DNA of 64,000 bases from Psychrobacter maritimus (GTDB lineage Bacteria; Pseudomonadota; Gammaproteobacteria; Pseudomonadales; Moraxellaceae): positions 248,001 through 312,000 of the forward strand of contig NZ_CAJHAJ010000002.1 in assembly GCF_904846345.1 (NCBI RefSeq), given 5' to 3'. How positions within the stretch are numbered: the first letter of the stretch is position 1; each line of letters begins with the position of its first letter. Below are positions 9,016-17,576 of the stretch, piece by piece. The notes beneath the pieces are model-generated. The model was not told the origin of the DNA and made no database searches. It saw nothing but the letters and a program-made list of their open reading frames with translations. The translations under genes and the position numbers were made by a program.

Positions 9016-9750
9016 ATGGCTCGTTTACAAGACAAAGTTATCATTATCACAGGCGCGGCTCAAGGGATGGGCGAAACTCATGCGCGTTTATGTATGGAAG
9101 AAGGTGCTAAAGTGGTACTGACCGATATTAATTCTGATAAAGGCGAAGCCTTGGCAAAAGAGCTTGGTGATAACACCCTCTTTATCAAACATGATGTCAC
9201 CAATGAAGATGATTGGGCACAAGTCGTTAAAGCAACCCAAGAAAAATTTGGTCAAATCGATGTCTTAGTCAATAATGCAGGTATCACGACGCACAAATCT
9301 ATCTTAGATACCTCGGTAGAAGACTACCGCAAGATTCTAGAGATTAACCAAGTGTCGGTCTTTTTAGGCATGAAAGCGGTTATTCCAACGATGAAAGCAG
9401 CCAAACAAGGCTCTATCATCAATATCTCATCGATTAATGGCTTAGTTGGCGGCGCTATCGGTTATACCGATTCTAAATTTGCGGTACGCGGTATGACCAA
9501 AGCGGCAGCATTAGAGTGCGCCCCTCACGGCATTCGCGTGAACTCCATTCACCCAGGCGTCATTGCCACACCAATGATTATGCAAGGCGATACCAAAGAT
9601 GCAGTTGAAGCTTTTGCCAAAACCATTCCAATGAGACGTGTGGCGCAGCCCGAAGAAGTCAGCGGTATGGTGCTATTCTTAGCGTCAGATGATTCAAGCT
9701 ACTCAACAGGTTCAGAATTTATCATTGATGGTGGTTTGACGGCGCAATAA
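9016..9750 (+). CDS. SDR family NAD-dependent oxidoreductase
   Basis: Classical short-chain dehydrogenase/reductase of 244 residues. The cofactor motif TGAAQGMG is at 12-19, NNAG at 86-89, the catalytic Ser near 139, and Tyr150-xxx-Lys154 forms the active site. An Asp after beta-2 (about 37) suggests NAD rather than NADP. The IDGGLTAQ C-terminus resembles glucose 1-dehydrogenase, cyclopentanol and hydroxysteroid dehydrogenase relatives; the substrate cannot be assigned. It is preceded by AGGAAATCTC before the ATG. A monocistronic unit ending at a strong hairpin. Confidence 0.85.
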   Translation: MARLQDKVIIITGAAQGMGETHARLCMEEGAKVVLTDINSDKGEALAKELGDNTLFIKHDVTNEDDWAQVVKATQEKFGQIDVLVNNAGITTHKSILDTSVEDYRKILEINQVSVFLGMKAVIPTMKAAKQGSIINISSINGLVGGAIGYTDSKFAVRGMTKAAALECAPHGIRVNSIHPGVIATPMIMQGDTKDAVEAFAKTIPMRRVAQPEEVSGMVLFLASDDSSYSTGSEFIIDGGLTAQ

Positions 9751-9781
9751 TAATTTTTGCGCTGAACCATGTAAATTTGAT

Positions 9782-9812
9782 AAAAGCTGGGCATTTTGCC
9801 CAGCTTTTATTT
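9782..9812. terminator. Bidirectional intrinsic terminator
   Basis: An 11-bp perfect stem (AAAAGCTGGGC / GCCCAGCTTTT) with a 5-base loop sits between the convergent SDR gene and folK, with A and T tracts at the two ends, so it can serve both. Confidence 0.9.
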
Positions 9813-9854
9813 TGAGGCACTTGAAGAAAAACATTATCCTTTAATAAACCCTTC

Positions 9855-10388
9855 TTAACCTTTTGAATAACCATTTAAAACTAACTCTTCAATCCCTGCT
9901 CTTTCATGGGCCTTAAATGGATATCTATCCGCCATTATTATCCATTCTTTGCTTAGGCTATTTTGTTTATCATCTAATTTTATTAGTAAAATATCGATAT
10001 CCATGGTGACTATTTTCATAGGATTTTTTATTGACTCAGAGGAACGCTGTCTACCGCAATCACTTTCAAATTTTTTAAAGGTCTGCTGCAACTGTTGCAA
10101 GGTCATGGCAGATGTAAGGGTTAGATAAACACACTGATTGGTATAATCAGGTTTTGGTAGCTCAGGTGTCGCCGTAAAATCAGGGTTTTGAAACGCCGTT
10201 GATAGCTGTATCTCGCCTAAAACGGCTAATTTCTCTCGAATGAGCGATAAGTATTTTTCTGCTTGATAGTTACTACCCAAAGCCAATAGCACCGCCGTCA
10301 CAGAATGCGTTTGCAGCTGTTCAGGCACACACTTTTTTAAGTCATCAAGATTCAAATTAGCCAGATTTTTATGCATCTTACGCATCAT
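9855..10388 (-). CDS. folK: Divergent HPPK-like protein (6-hydroxymethyldihydropterin pyrophosphokinase family)
   Basis: About 177 residues if started at the ATGATG that overlaps the folB stop (10388/10385); a longer upstream frame exists but lies wholly inside folB. ALGSNYQAEKYL at the N-terminus and MDIDILLI near residue 137 are the HPPK signatures. However, the usual [KR]-x-G-P-R preceding the metal-binding DxD is replaced by KNPMKIVT, and the substrate-binding loops look divergent. HPPK attaches pyrophosphate from ATP to 6-hydroxymethyl-dihydropterin in folate synthesis. The coupling to folB supports a folate-linked role. It may be a paralogue with reduced or altered activity, with the canonical folK elsewhere. 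Confidence 0.7.
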   Translation of the reverse strand: MMRKMHKNLANLNLDDLKKCVPEQLQTHSVTAVLLALGSNYQAEKYLSLIREKLAVLGEIQLSTAFQNPDFTATPELPKPDYTNQCVYLTLTSAMTLQQLQQTFKKFESDCGRQRSSESIKNPMKIVTMDIDILLIKLDDKQNSLSKEWIIMADRYPFKAHERAGIEELVLNGYSKG

Positions 10389-10788
10389 CGCCTTTGCTTG
10401 CAGTTGGCTTGTCAGCACCGGCTTTGGCATAACGGGTGATTTGCACCCCAACCGCATCAGCCTGCTGAATAGCGGTCGGCTTGGCAACGCTTAACGTTAT
10501 TTTATGGCAGGTGTATTTTTCGAGCAGCTTATCAGCAATTTGCCCAGCCAAATGCTCAAGTAACTGTGCTTTAATTGCTTGGCACCATTCGCTGACATCA
10601 TCACAGACTGCTTTGTAATTGAGCGCATCATGGACATCGTCTGAAACAGCAGCTTTACTGATATCTGTTTCAAGCGCTATATCAATTAGGAGCGGCTGCG
10701 TAATAGCGCGCTCCCATGCATAAACACCGATGACTGCTTCTACTGTTAAGCCTTTGACAAATACCACATCAGATTCGGTATGAAACAT
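10378..10788 (-). CDS. folB: Dihydroneopterin aldolase
   Basis: Cleaves 7,8-dihydroneopterin to 6-hydroxymethyl-dihydropterin and glycolaldehyde in folate synthesis. The 136-residue protein has the family motifs VFVKGLTVEAVIGVYAWER, YKAVCDDV and LLEHLAGQIADKLL, and KITLSVAKPTAI in the last strand. The length fits the usual ~120 plus a short C-terminal tail. The end of the gene overlaps the start of the HPPK-like gene by about 11 bases, so the two form a coupled pair read leftward. Confidence 0.93.
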   Translation of the reverse strand: MFHTESDVVFVKGLTVEAVIGVYAWERAITQPLLIDIALETDISKAAVSDDVHDALNYKAVCDDVSEWCQAIKAQLLEHLAGQIADKLLEKYTCHKITLSVAKPTAIQQADAVGVQITRYAKAGADKPTASKGDDA

Positions 10789-10868
10789 GCACTCATCCTT
10801 ATTTATTAATTTTCAACTGAGCTTTTTAATTTAAGTCTTTAGCCCAAAATTTTATTTACTTTGTTTTT

Positions 10869-11831
10869 TTACTTACTTTGCTGCAACGCTTCTTCGCGCA
10901 AGCGCTCGGCTTTTAACGCTTTACTAGGACGATGACGCCACAAGTCAATGCTGAATAATAACAGCCCGAGCCAAATCAAACCAAAGACGGCTAAACGGTT
11001 TAGATCAAAAGGCTCTTTATAATAAAACACCGCCAAGAAGAAAATAAAGGTCGGCGTCAGATAATTCATAAAGCTTAAAATACTATAAGCAACCAGTTTA
11101 GTCGATCTATTAAATAGTAATAAGGGTATCAGCGTAATCGGACCTGCCAGCATCAATAACCAGATGTTTGGCGTAAACCAAAAGCTCAGCTGGCTACTGA
11201 CCACATCCGCTTGCCAAAACCACCAAATAAAGATAGGTACCAGCATCGTAGTTTCAACAAACATCGCATCGACCGCGGTCAATGGCGTTTGGCGCTGAAT
11301 CGTGCCATAAGTACTAAAGCTAAAAGCAAGAATAAGTGATAACCATGGCAAGCTACCGAGCATCACCACTTGAATAACGACAGACAATAGCGCAAACCCA
11401 ATCGCGACCCATTGCAGGGTACGCAGACGCTCTTTGAATAAAATCATCGATAGCGCCACCCCAACTAATGGCCCGATAAAATATCCTAAGCTCGCCTCAA
11501 GGATTTGATCGTGGTTGACCGCCCATACGTAAGTGAGCCAGTTGGTGGCGATAATAATACCTGACAAAAAAGTCAATCCTATCCACTTTGGATTTTGCTT
11601 TAAAGTATCTATCCACTGCCAGCGCTTGGTCACGACCACGACGATGAGCAAACAGGCAAACGTCCAAACAATACGATGACCGATGATTTCTGTCGCGTTA
11701 TAAGCGGCTAATTGTTTAAAATATAACGGAAATGCGCCCCATATACAAAAAGCAATCAGCGCAGTGACGATACCACTTCGTGTGGTTTTAATGGGAACGA
11801 CTGGTTTTTTGACAACATTTTGAGTAGTCAT
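10869..11831 (-). CDS. rarD: RarD-type EamA family transporter
   Basis: Inner-membrane protein of about 320 residues with ten hydrophobic helices and the RarD hallmark FCIWGAFPLYFKQL near the N-terminus, plus ASLGYFIGPLVGVALS in the middle. RarD proteins belong to the drug/metabolite transporter superfamily; the name comes from a chloramphenicol-sensitivity locus and the substrate is not known. The ATG at 11831 is preferred; a TTG at 11843 is the alternative. The gene stands alone, followed by AT-rich sequence without an obvious terminator. Confidence 0.88.
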   Translation of the reverse strand: MTTQNVVKKPVVPIKTTRSGIVTALIAFCIWGAFPLYFKQLAAYNATEIIGHRIVWTFACLLIVVVVTKRWQWIDTLKQNPKWIGLTFLSGIIIATNWLTYVWAVNHDQILEASLGYFIGPLVGVALSMILFKERLRTLQWVAIGFALLSVVIQVVMLGSLPWLSLILAFSFSTYGTIQRQTPLTAVDAMFVETTMLVPIFIWWFWQADVVSSQLSFWFTPNIWLLMLAGPITLIPLLLFNRSTKLVAYSILSFMNYLTPTFIFFLAVFYYKEPFDLNRLAVFGLIWLGLLLFSIDLWRHRPSKALKAERLREEALQQSK

Positions 11832-11843
11832 AAGGCAAGACAA

Positions 11844-12175
11844 CTTAAATTAGAGCAAAGCGCGACCTCACCTAATGTTTATCAATGATGAAAACTTAGC
11901 GGTAAGAGCGCAGGGTTACTACATATAGGGTAGAAAGTAAAAAGCAATGCGTTAATACTATTTAAGTATCAACACATTGCTCACGACAACAACGTTAAAA
12001 AATAACTTTAAAACGACTTTTACATTAAGGTTTATAAGTAACCTTTTAGATTTTATTGAATCCCGAAAGACAGCACTTTAAGATTCTATAATTTAAAGAC
12101 CAGTACTTTAAAAACCAAAATTCAAAAACCTATACTTTAAAAGCAAATAATAAGGCTTATTATATTAACATGGCA
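11844..12175. other. AT-rich gap with degenerate ~30-bp repeats
   Basis: This gap lies between the start of rarD and the end of tyrA-aroA. From about 12071 to 12145 the ACTTTAA core recurs at 12075, 12105 and 12134 (spacing 30 and 29), suggesting a decayed tandem repeat. At 12139-12155 ATAATAAG and CTTATTAT form an inverted repeat with one central base. No gene or RNA is recognised. Confidence 0.5.
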
Positions 12176-14503
12176 TTAAGCCGCCCCATTATCGACCTTG
12201 ATAGACATACCAATTTGATTGGCAAGCTCAGCAAATCCTGGGAAACTGGTATTGACGGTTTCAACACCTTCAATGGTAATTTGCTTAGAAGCACGTAAGC
12301 TTGCAACCGCAAAGCTCATGGCAATACGATGATCATGATGCGAGATGATATGTCCGCCGCCAAAGACTGGCTGGCTGTTATTCACTTCATTAACATCAGC
12401 ATTACTGCCCTTGCCTTCAATAATCAGCCCGTCTTCAGTCACCGTACAATCAATGCCTAGCGTTTGTAGACCATCTGCCATGACAGCAATACGATCCGAC
12501 TCTTTCACGCGCAATTCTTTTGCACCGGTCAACACCGTGCGACCTTGGGCGCAGCTAGCAGCAATGAACAATACTGGGAATTCATCAATTGCTAAAGGTA
12601 CTAAATATTCTGGAATTTCGATACCGACCAATCTTGAGCTACGAATAGTGATATCAGCGACTGGTTCGCCGCCGACATGGGTCTCATTACTTAAGCTAAT
12701 ATCAGCTTGCATCAGTTTTAAGATATCGATGATACCGGTACGCGTCGGATTGATACCGACTTGCGTTAGCGTCAACTCGCTACCCTGACTGATAGCCGCA
12801 GCGACCATAAAGAATGCCGCCGATGAGATATCAGCAGGCACAGCAATATCACCACCTGTGAGCGTGCCGCCACCTTCGACACTAACACGATTGCCATCAA
12901 CCGTCACAGGATAACCAAAGGCTGATAGCATACGCTCGGTATGGTCACGGCTGACTTCCGGTTGAATAACGGTCGTAGTACCTTTTGCCCAAAGTCCAGC
13001 CAGCAATAAGCAAGACTTGACCTGTGCAGACGCGACTGGCATATCATATTCCATACCTTGGAGAGGCTTACCGACAGTCGATCGACCAGTGATACTCAGT
13101 GGCGCAGTACCATTATGACCGGTACTTTGAATGACCGCACCCATCTCACGTAACGGCGCGGCCACACGTTCCATCGGGCGCTTGTTTAAACTAGTATCAC
13201 CGGTCAATACACTATCAAATGACTGTGCAGCTAAGATACCCGCTAGCAGACGCATACTGGTGCCTGAGTTACCCATATACAGAGGTGTCTTGCTTGGCTT
13301 TAAACCATTCATACCAACGCCATGGATGGTTAACTTTCCATTATCAGGGCCTTCAATGCTCACACCCATATCACGAAACGCCTGTAAGGTGGCAAGCGCA
13401 TCTTCACCTTCCAAAAATCCAGTAACGTTGGTGACACCTGTCGCAAGGCTACCAAGCATAATACTGCGATGCGAGATCGACTTATCACCAGGAATGGTAA
13501 TGGTGCCAGAAACGGTGTTGCTAGGAGTAATATTATAAGAAGCTGACATGGCAGAAGTATCCGTATAAGGGGTGCTGGCTAACATATGGCCAAAATGTCG
13601 CCGTGCGGCTTGCGCGCGGCCCAAAAGTCCCATCAGGGCGGTTGAATCTTTATCAATAATAAGCTGGCGCATGGTCTGTAGATAAACGCCATACTCATCA
13701 AGGGCGCTCACAATGGCGCTTTGATTGGCAAAAAATATATCATGCCACATTTTAGGGTCGCTGGCAGCAATGCGGCTAAAATCTCGAAAACCACCTGCTG
13801 CATAACGAAACATATCTAAATTATCATCGTGACTTGCCAGCTGCTCAACCAAATTAAACGCGAGCAAATGCGGTAAATGACTGGTATGCGCCAATATCGC
13901 ATCATGATGATCAGCCGCCATCGGCATGACAGTCGCACCTACCGCTTCCCATAACTGCCGTAGCTTAGCAATGGCGTTATCATTGGTCGTTGGTAGCTCG
14001 CAGATAATGACGCTATGATTGACAAATAAAGTGGCGCGCCTGGCATGATACCCTGAATTTTCAGCACCAGCAATCGGATGCGCGGGTACAAAGCCCGTTG
14101 GTAATGAGGTAAAGACCGTTTTTGCCGCCTCAATGATATTAACCTTGGTACTACAGACGTCGGTTATCATGCAATCAGTAGCAAGCTGTCCGTTATCCAT
14201 CGCGGTTTTGATATCAAAAAATACGGCCTCTACCGCTTGCACTGGCACGGCGATGACAATTAGGTCACTGCCTGATACCACTTCACTTAAGACGGCACTA
14301 CCCGCATCTAGCAAACCTTGCTGAATGGCTTCGTCGATGCTTGGCGCATGTCTATCAACCGCCACCAAGCGCTCACTTAAACCATTGTCTTTGATGGCTT
14401 GGGCAAGACTTGCACCAATAAGCCCGAGACCAATGACACAAACTTGCTTAAATAACGGCGGCTGACTATGGATATTGCTAATATTATTTTTCTGGCGACT
14501 CAC
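12176..14503 (-). CDS. Fused prephenate dehydrogenase / EPSP synthase (TyrA-AroA)
   Basis: A single 775-residue polypeptide joining two shikimate/tyrosine enzymes. Residues about 18-300 are TyrA, with the NAD-binding GLGLIGASLAQ (25-35), HPIAGAENSG and HLPHLLAFNL. TyrA oxidatively decarboxylates prephenate or arogenate. Residues about 325-775 are AroA (5-enolpyruvylshikimate-3-phosphate synthase), with PGDKSISHR, MGNSGTSMRLLAG and KELRVKESDRIA motifs; it condenses shikimate-3-phosphate with PEP. This fusion is known in Moraxellaceae and pseudomonads. The start codon is GTG preceded by GAAAGAGAA. It lies downstream of hisC and pheA on the same strand and both active sites look intact. The gene is usually named tyrA or aroA separately. 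Confidence 0.95.
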   Translation of the reverse strand: MSRQKNNISNIHSQPPLFKQVCVIGLGLIGASLAQAIKDNGLSERLVAVDRHAPSIDEAIQQGLLDAGSAVLSEVVSGSDLIVIAVPVQAVEAVFFDIKTAMDNGQLATDCMITDVCSTKVNIIEAAKTVFTSLPTGFVPAHPIAGAENSGYHARRATLFVNHSVIICELPTTNDNAIAKLRQLWEAVGATVMPMAADHHDAILAHTSHLPHLLAFNLVEQLASHDDNLDMFRYAAGGFRDFSRIAASDPKMWHDIFFANQSAIVSALDEYGVYLQTMRQLIIDKDSTALMGLLGRAQAARRHFGHMLASTPYTDTSAMSASYNITPSNTVSGTITIPGDKSISHRSIMLGSLATGVTNVTGFLEGEDALATLQAFRDMGVSIEGPDNGKLTIHGVGMNGLKPSKTPLYMGNSGTSMRLLAGILAAQSFDSVLTGDTSLNKRPMERVAAPLREMGAVIQSTGHNGTAPLSITGRSTVGKPLQGMEYDMPVASAQVKSCLLLAGLWAKGTTTVIQPEVSRDHTERMLSAFGYPVTVDGNRVSVEGGGTLTGGDIAVPADISSAAFFMVAAAISQGSELTLTQVGINPTRTGIIDILKLMQADISLSNETHVGGEPVADITIRSSRLVGIEIPEYLVPLAIDEFPVLFIAASCAQGRTVLTGAKELRVKESDRIAVMADGLQTLGIDCTVTEDGLIIEGKGSNADVNEVNNSQPVFGGGHIISHHDHRIAMSFAVASLRASKQITIEGVETVNTSFPGFAELANQIGMSIKVDNGAA

Positions 14504-14621
14504 GGCGTTTCTCTTTCAACAAACCAACATCAGTAAGCGTAAAGCAAGCTGATATTAGCGTCATAAAATTGAATAATTAATTGAATCAGTTGCTTATTAA
14601 ACGACAGATAGCTGAGTTTTT

Positions 14622-14649
14622 ATCAGTCATCAGTCATCAGTCATCAGTC
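14622..14649. repeat. Four tandem copies of heptamer ATCAGTC across the hisC stop
   Basis: Perfect ATCAGTC units at 14622-14628, 14629-14635, 14636-14642 and 14643-14649. The hisC stop codon (minus strand TGA, 14637-14639) lies inside the array. Because 7 is not a multiple of 3, unit gain or loss would shift frame, but each unit itself carries TGA so the C-terminus would change little. Confidence 0.92.
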
Positions 14650-15779
14650 AAGATTGAACGTAGGGTATCAATCAGGCGCATATTATCTTCTGCAACCCCT
14701 ACCGTGATACGTAGCCAGTTAGGCAAGCCATAACTCTCTAGTGGACGGACTATCACGCCCTGCTCTAGCAATGCTTGATGAATAGAAGCAGCGGTTATAT
14801 CCTCCATCTCAACTTCTATTTCAACCATAATAAAGTTGGCATGCGACTTGATAAACCCTAACCCTAATGCGTCAAACTGCTTCTCTAACCAGCGCATTTG
14901 CTCTTGGTTATTGAGCCTCGATTTTTCAATAAAATCTTGGTCAGCAAGCGCGGCGGCGGCAGCGGCGAGTGCCACCCTACTGACATTAAATGGCTGACGA
15001 ATGCGATTGAGTAAATCTGCGACCGGCACTGAGCTAAGCGCATAACCAACACGTAAACCCGCCAGTCCATAAGCTTTGGAAAAAGTACGTACAATAATCA
15101 CGTTATCAAATTCATCGAGCAGCGCCCTATTGTTACTCTCAGGGCTATATTCGATATAAGCTTCATCTAACACGACCAATACCGAGCTTGGTACACTAGC
15201 GACAAACGCACTTAGCTCTTCATGCGCAAGCTGGGTGCCGGTTGGGTTATTAGGATTGGCGATAAACACCATCTTGGTATTAGGATTGTCCGCTACCGCC
15301 TGACTCATCGCCTTTAAATCATGACCAAAGCGACTAGCAGGTACTTCTATGCCTGTCGCTCCTTGCATTTTGGCCAGCATCGGATAAATGATAAAAGCGT
15401 ATTGGCTATAAATGATGGCATCGTCACTACCAGCAAAACTACTCGCTAGAATATATAGTAAATCGCTAGAACCATTACCCAAGGTAATTTGCTCGACACT
15501 GACATCATTGACATCAGCAAGCGCTTGCTTGAGATAATAACCATTGCCATCAGGGTAACGTGCCAATTCGCCCAATTGCTCGGTAATCGCGAGCGTAACG
15601 TGCGGTGAGCAGCCCAGCGGATTCTCATTACTGGCAAGCTTTACCACGTCTGAGACGCCATATTCACGCGTCAACTCCTCAACCGGCTTTCCCGTTTGAT
15701 AAGGCGCCAGCTCTAAAATACTGTCATAAGCAGGCATTAGCGGTGATAAATTTGACTCTGTCGAATGAGATGACTGCAT
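14637..15779 (-). CDS. hisC: Histidinol-phosphate aminotransferase-type enzyme
   Basis: PLP-dependent aminotransferase of 380 residues, class I fold. Visible motifs are KLASNENPLGCSP near residue 49, NPNNPTGTQ in the middle, DEAYIEY, and the PLP-lysine segment RTFSKAYGLAGLRVGYAL. HisC converts imidazole-acetol phosphate to histidinol phosphate. The position between pheA and tyrA-aroA is typical of the aromatic clusters where a HisC-type paralogue transaminates prephenate or phenylpyruvate (hisH-b type), so a role in phenylalanine/tyrosine synthesis is the better inference. AAGGAT lies upstream of the ATG. Confidence 0.85.
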   Translation of the reverse strand: MQSSHSTESNLSPLMPAYDSILELAPYQTGKPVEELTREYGVSDVVKLASNENPLGCSPHVTLAITEQLGELARYPDGNGYYLKQALADVNDVSVEQITLGNGSSDLLYILASSFAGSDDAIIYSQYAFIIYPMLAKMQGATGIEVPASRFGHDLKAMSQAVADNPNTKMVFIANPNNPTGTQLAHEELSAFVASVPSSVLVVLDEAYIEYSPESNNRALLDEFDNVIIVRTFSKAYGLAGLRVGYALSSVPVADLLNRIRQPFNVSRVALAAAAAALADQDFIEKSRLNNQEQMRWLEKQFDALGLGFIKSHANFIMVEIEVEMEDITAASIHQALLEQGVIVRPLESYGLPNWLRITVGVAEDNMRLIDTLRSILTDD

Positions 15780-15889
15780 GATTTATCCTTAAAGGTGATA
15801 ACGCATTTGCTGCTGGTTAATACCTGTTTAGTAATATCTGCTTATTAAGCATTGCTAGCGGTTTGATAAATACTTTAACTAAGCCAGCT

Positions 15890-17071
15890 TTATAGCACGG
15901 CTTTTGGATAAGAACCTAGAATACGCAAATCTTTGACCAATGGTCGGATATCAGCAATCGCTGCACTCACATTTGCGTCTTCAATGTGTCCATCCATATC
16001 GATAAAGAACACGTAAGCCCATTTATTCGGACGTTCAGGGCGGGTCTCGATACTGGTCATCGACACGCCATGATAAGACAAAGGCTTTAAGATTTCGATC
16101 AGGGCGCCCGCTTTATCATGCGCTGAAACCATAATTGAGGTTTTATCGTGTCCTGATGGCGCTATCGCCTCGTGACCGATAATTAGGAAACGCGTGGTAT
16201 TGCTTGGATTGTCTTCGATGTTTGAGTAAAGCTTATGTAAATCGTACTCTGCAGCAGCCACATCACCGGCAATCGCCGCTGAATGCCACTCGTTTTTGAG
16301 GCGACGGGCTGCTTCGCCATTACTTGATACTGCCACGCGCTCGACATTTGGATAATTAACATCAAGCCAATGACGGCACTGCGCCAATGATTGCTGATGC
16401 GAGTAGATACGGCTTAAGCCATCTATCTTGGTATGTTCAGCAACCAAGAAATTCTGGTGAATAGGCAACTCAACTTCACCGATTATCTTTAACGTAGAAG
16501 ATAAGAAACCATCTAAGGTATGGTTAACCACGCCCTCTGATGAGTTTTCAACTGGTACCACACCATACATCGCCGTGCCCGCTTCGACTTCGCGAAAGAC
16601 GTCAGTAATGGTATTTAGTGGCACAGTATCAGCAGCTTTACCAAAGTGCTTTAATGCTGCAGCATGGGTAAAAGTACCAACAGGGCCTAAGAAAGCAATA
16701 CGTTGCGGCGCTTCTAAGTCGAGGCAGACCGACATGATTTCACGGAATAAGCGTGCCATTTTTTCATCGGCAATAGGTCCAGTATTACGCTCCATTACCG
16801 CTTTTAAGACTTGCGCTTCACGCTCAGGACGATAAAAAATAGGATTGGTCTTTTCAGCATCAGGACTATTGGCAACGTGGTTTTTCTTCACGGTCGCCAC
16901 CTGCTGAGCCAGTTTGGCGCGATTGTTAATCAGCGTCTGAATTTCGCAGTCTACCGCATCAATACTTTGGCGCAATGTGTTTAAAAACGCTTTATCAGTT
17001 GCAGCCTCGCTGACGCTTGCAGGGGTTTGGTTTATCTTGTCTACATTTTGCTCTGGTGACTGCTCACTCAT
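15890..17071 (-). CDS. pheA: Chorismate mutase / prephenate dehydratase (P-protein)
   Basis: Bifunctional enzyme of phenylalanine synthesis, 393 residues. Residues about 26-115 form the AroQ-type chorismate mutase helix bundle (LRQSIDAVDCEIQTLINNRAKL). About 120-300 is prephenate dehydratase, with GPVGTFTHAA and the catalytic NTTRFLIIG. About 310-393 is an ACT domain with GALIEIL and IETRP, the phenylalanine feedback site (ESRP in E. coli). A Ser/Gln-rich N-terminal tail precedes the first domain. It is the first gene of the pheA-hisC-tyrA/aroA cluster, with AAAAGGA upstream of the start. Gaps of about 110 and 130 bases between the three genes leave room for separate promoters. Confidence 0.95.
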   Translation of the reverse strand: MSEQSPEQNVDKINQTPASVSEAATDKAFLNTLRQSIDAVDCEIQTLINNRAKLAQQVATVKKNHVANSPDAEKTNPIFYRPEREAQVLKAVMERNTGPIADEKMARLFREIMSVCLDLEAPQRIAFLGPVGTFTHAAALKHFGKAADTVPLNTITDVFREVEAGTAMYGVVPVENSSEGVVNHTLDGFLSSTLKIIGEVELPIHQNFLVAEHTKIDGLSRIYSHQQSLAQCRHWLDVNYPNVERVAVSSNGEAARRLKNEWHSAAIAGDVAAAEYDLHKLYSNIEDNPSNTTRFLIIGHEAIAPSGHDKTSIMVSAHDKAGALIEILKPLSYHGVSMTSIETRPERPNKWAYVFFIDMDGHIEDANVSAAIADIRPLVKDLRILGSYPKAVL

Positions 17072-17576
17072 TACCGCCCATCCTTTTTCTAATGTTGTTA
17101 CTAAAGTTTATAACTGTTATCTGTTAGCGATGACTGTCTGTGCAATATGCTTGTTTTAATAATAAATGCTTACTTACTTTTGATGTTTCGCGCGAGCCAA
17201 ACAGCGGATCGGCTCTACTATAGCAAAAACTATCGACAGTGCCCATTCGTAAATGCGCGTAAACGGTCAATTTGCTATAAATCTTAGCACAGTTATACCC
17301 TATAACGACTAAGCTCTGTGAAACTATCAGGCTACAGACGCTTAAATCTATGATACAGTTTAAATGCTCTTATTAAAGGCGCATAGTTTTAACAGCGTAT
17401 AAGCTTAATAGGTTTAAGTTCAAAAAACCGCTAAGACGCTATTGCTAAGCAAAATCCCAAGCAACACCACCATGATAAACCGCTGTATGAATAAAAAAAC
17501 ATCATGGACAACAAATTTAAATAACACCGCTAAATAAGAACATAACAACGTTAATTGACCATACCAAGGATATCTG
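17072..17576. other. Divergent intergenic region pheA / transaldolase
   Basis: About 500 bases that must hold the promoters of pheA (leftward) and tal (rightward). I recognise no leader peptide rich in Phe codons, attenuator hairpin or RNA gene. Confidence 0.4.

Noticed and set aside
10389..10487. Longer HPPK frame starting inside folB
   Set aside because: The extra residues read through folB coding sequence, whereas the ATGATG at the folB stop fits translational coupling.
13131..13538. Long open frame antisense to the AroA part
   Set aside because: No start context or motif; it is a mirror of well conserved aroA codons.
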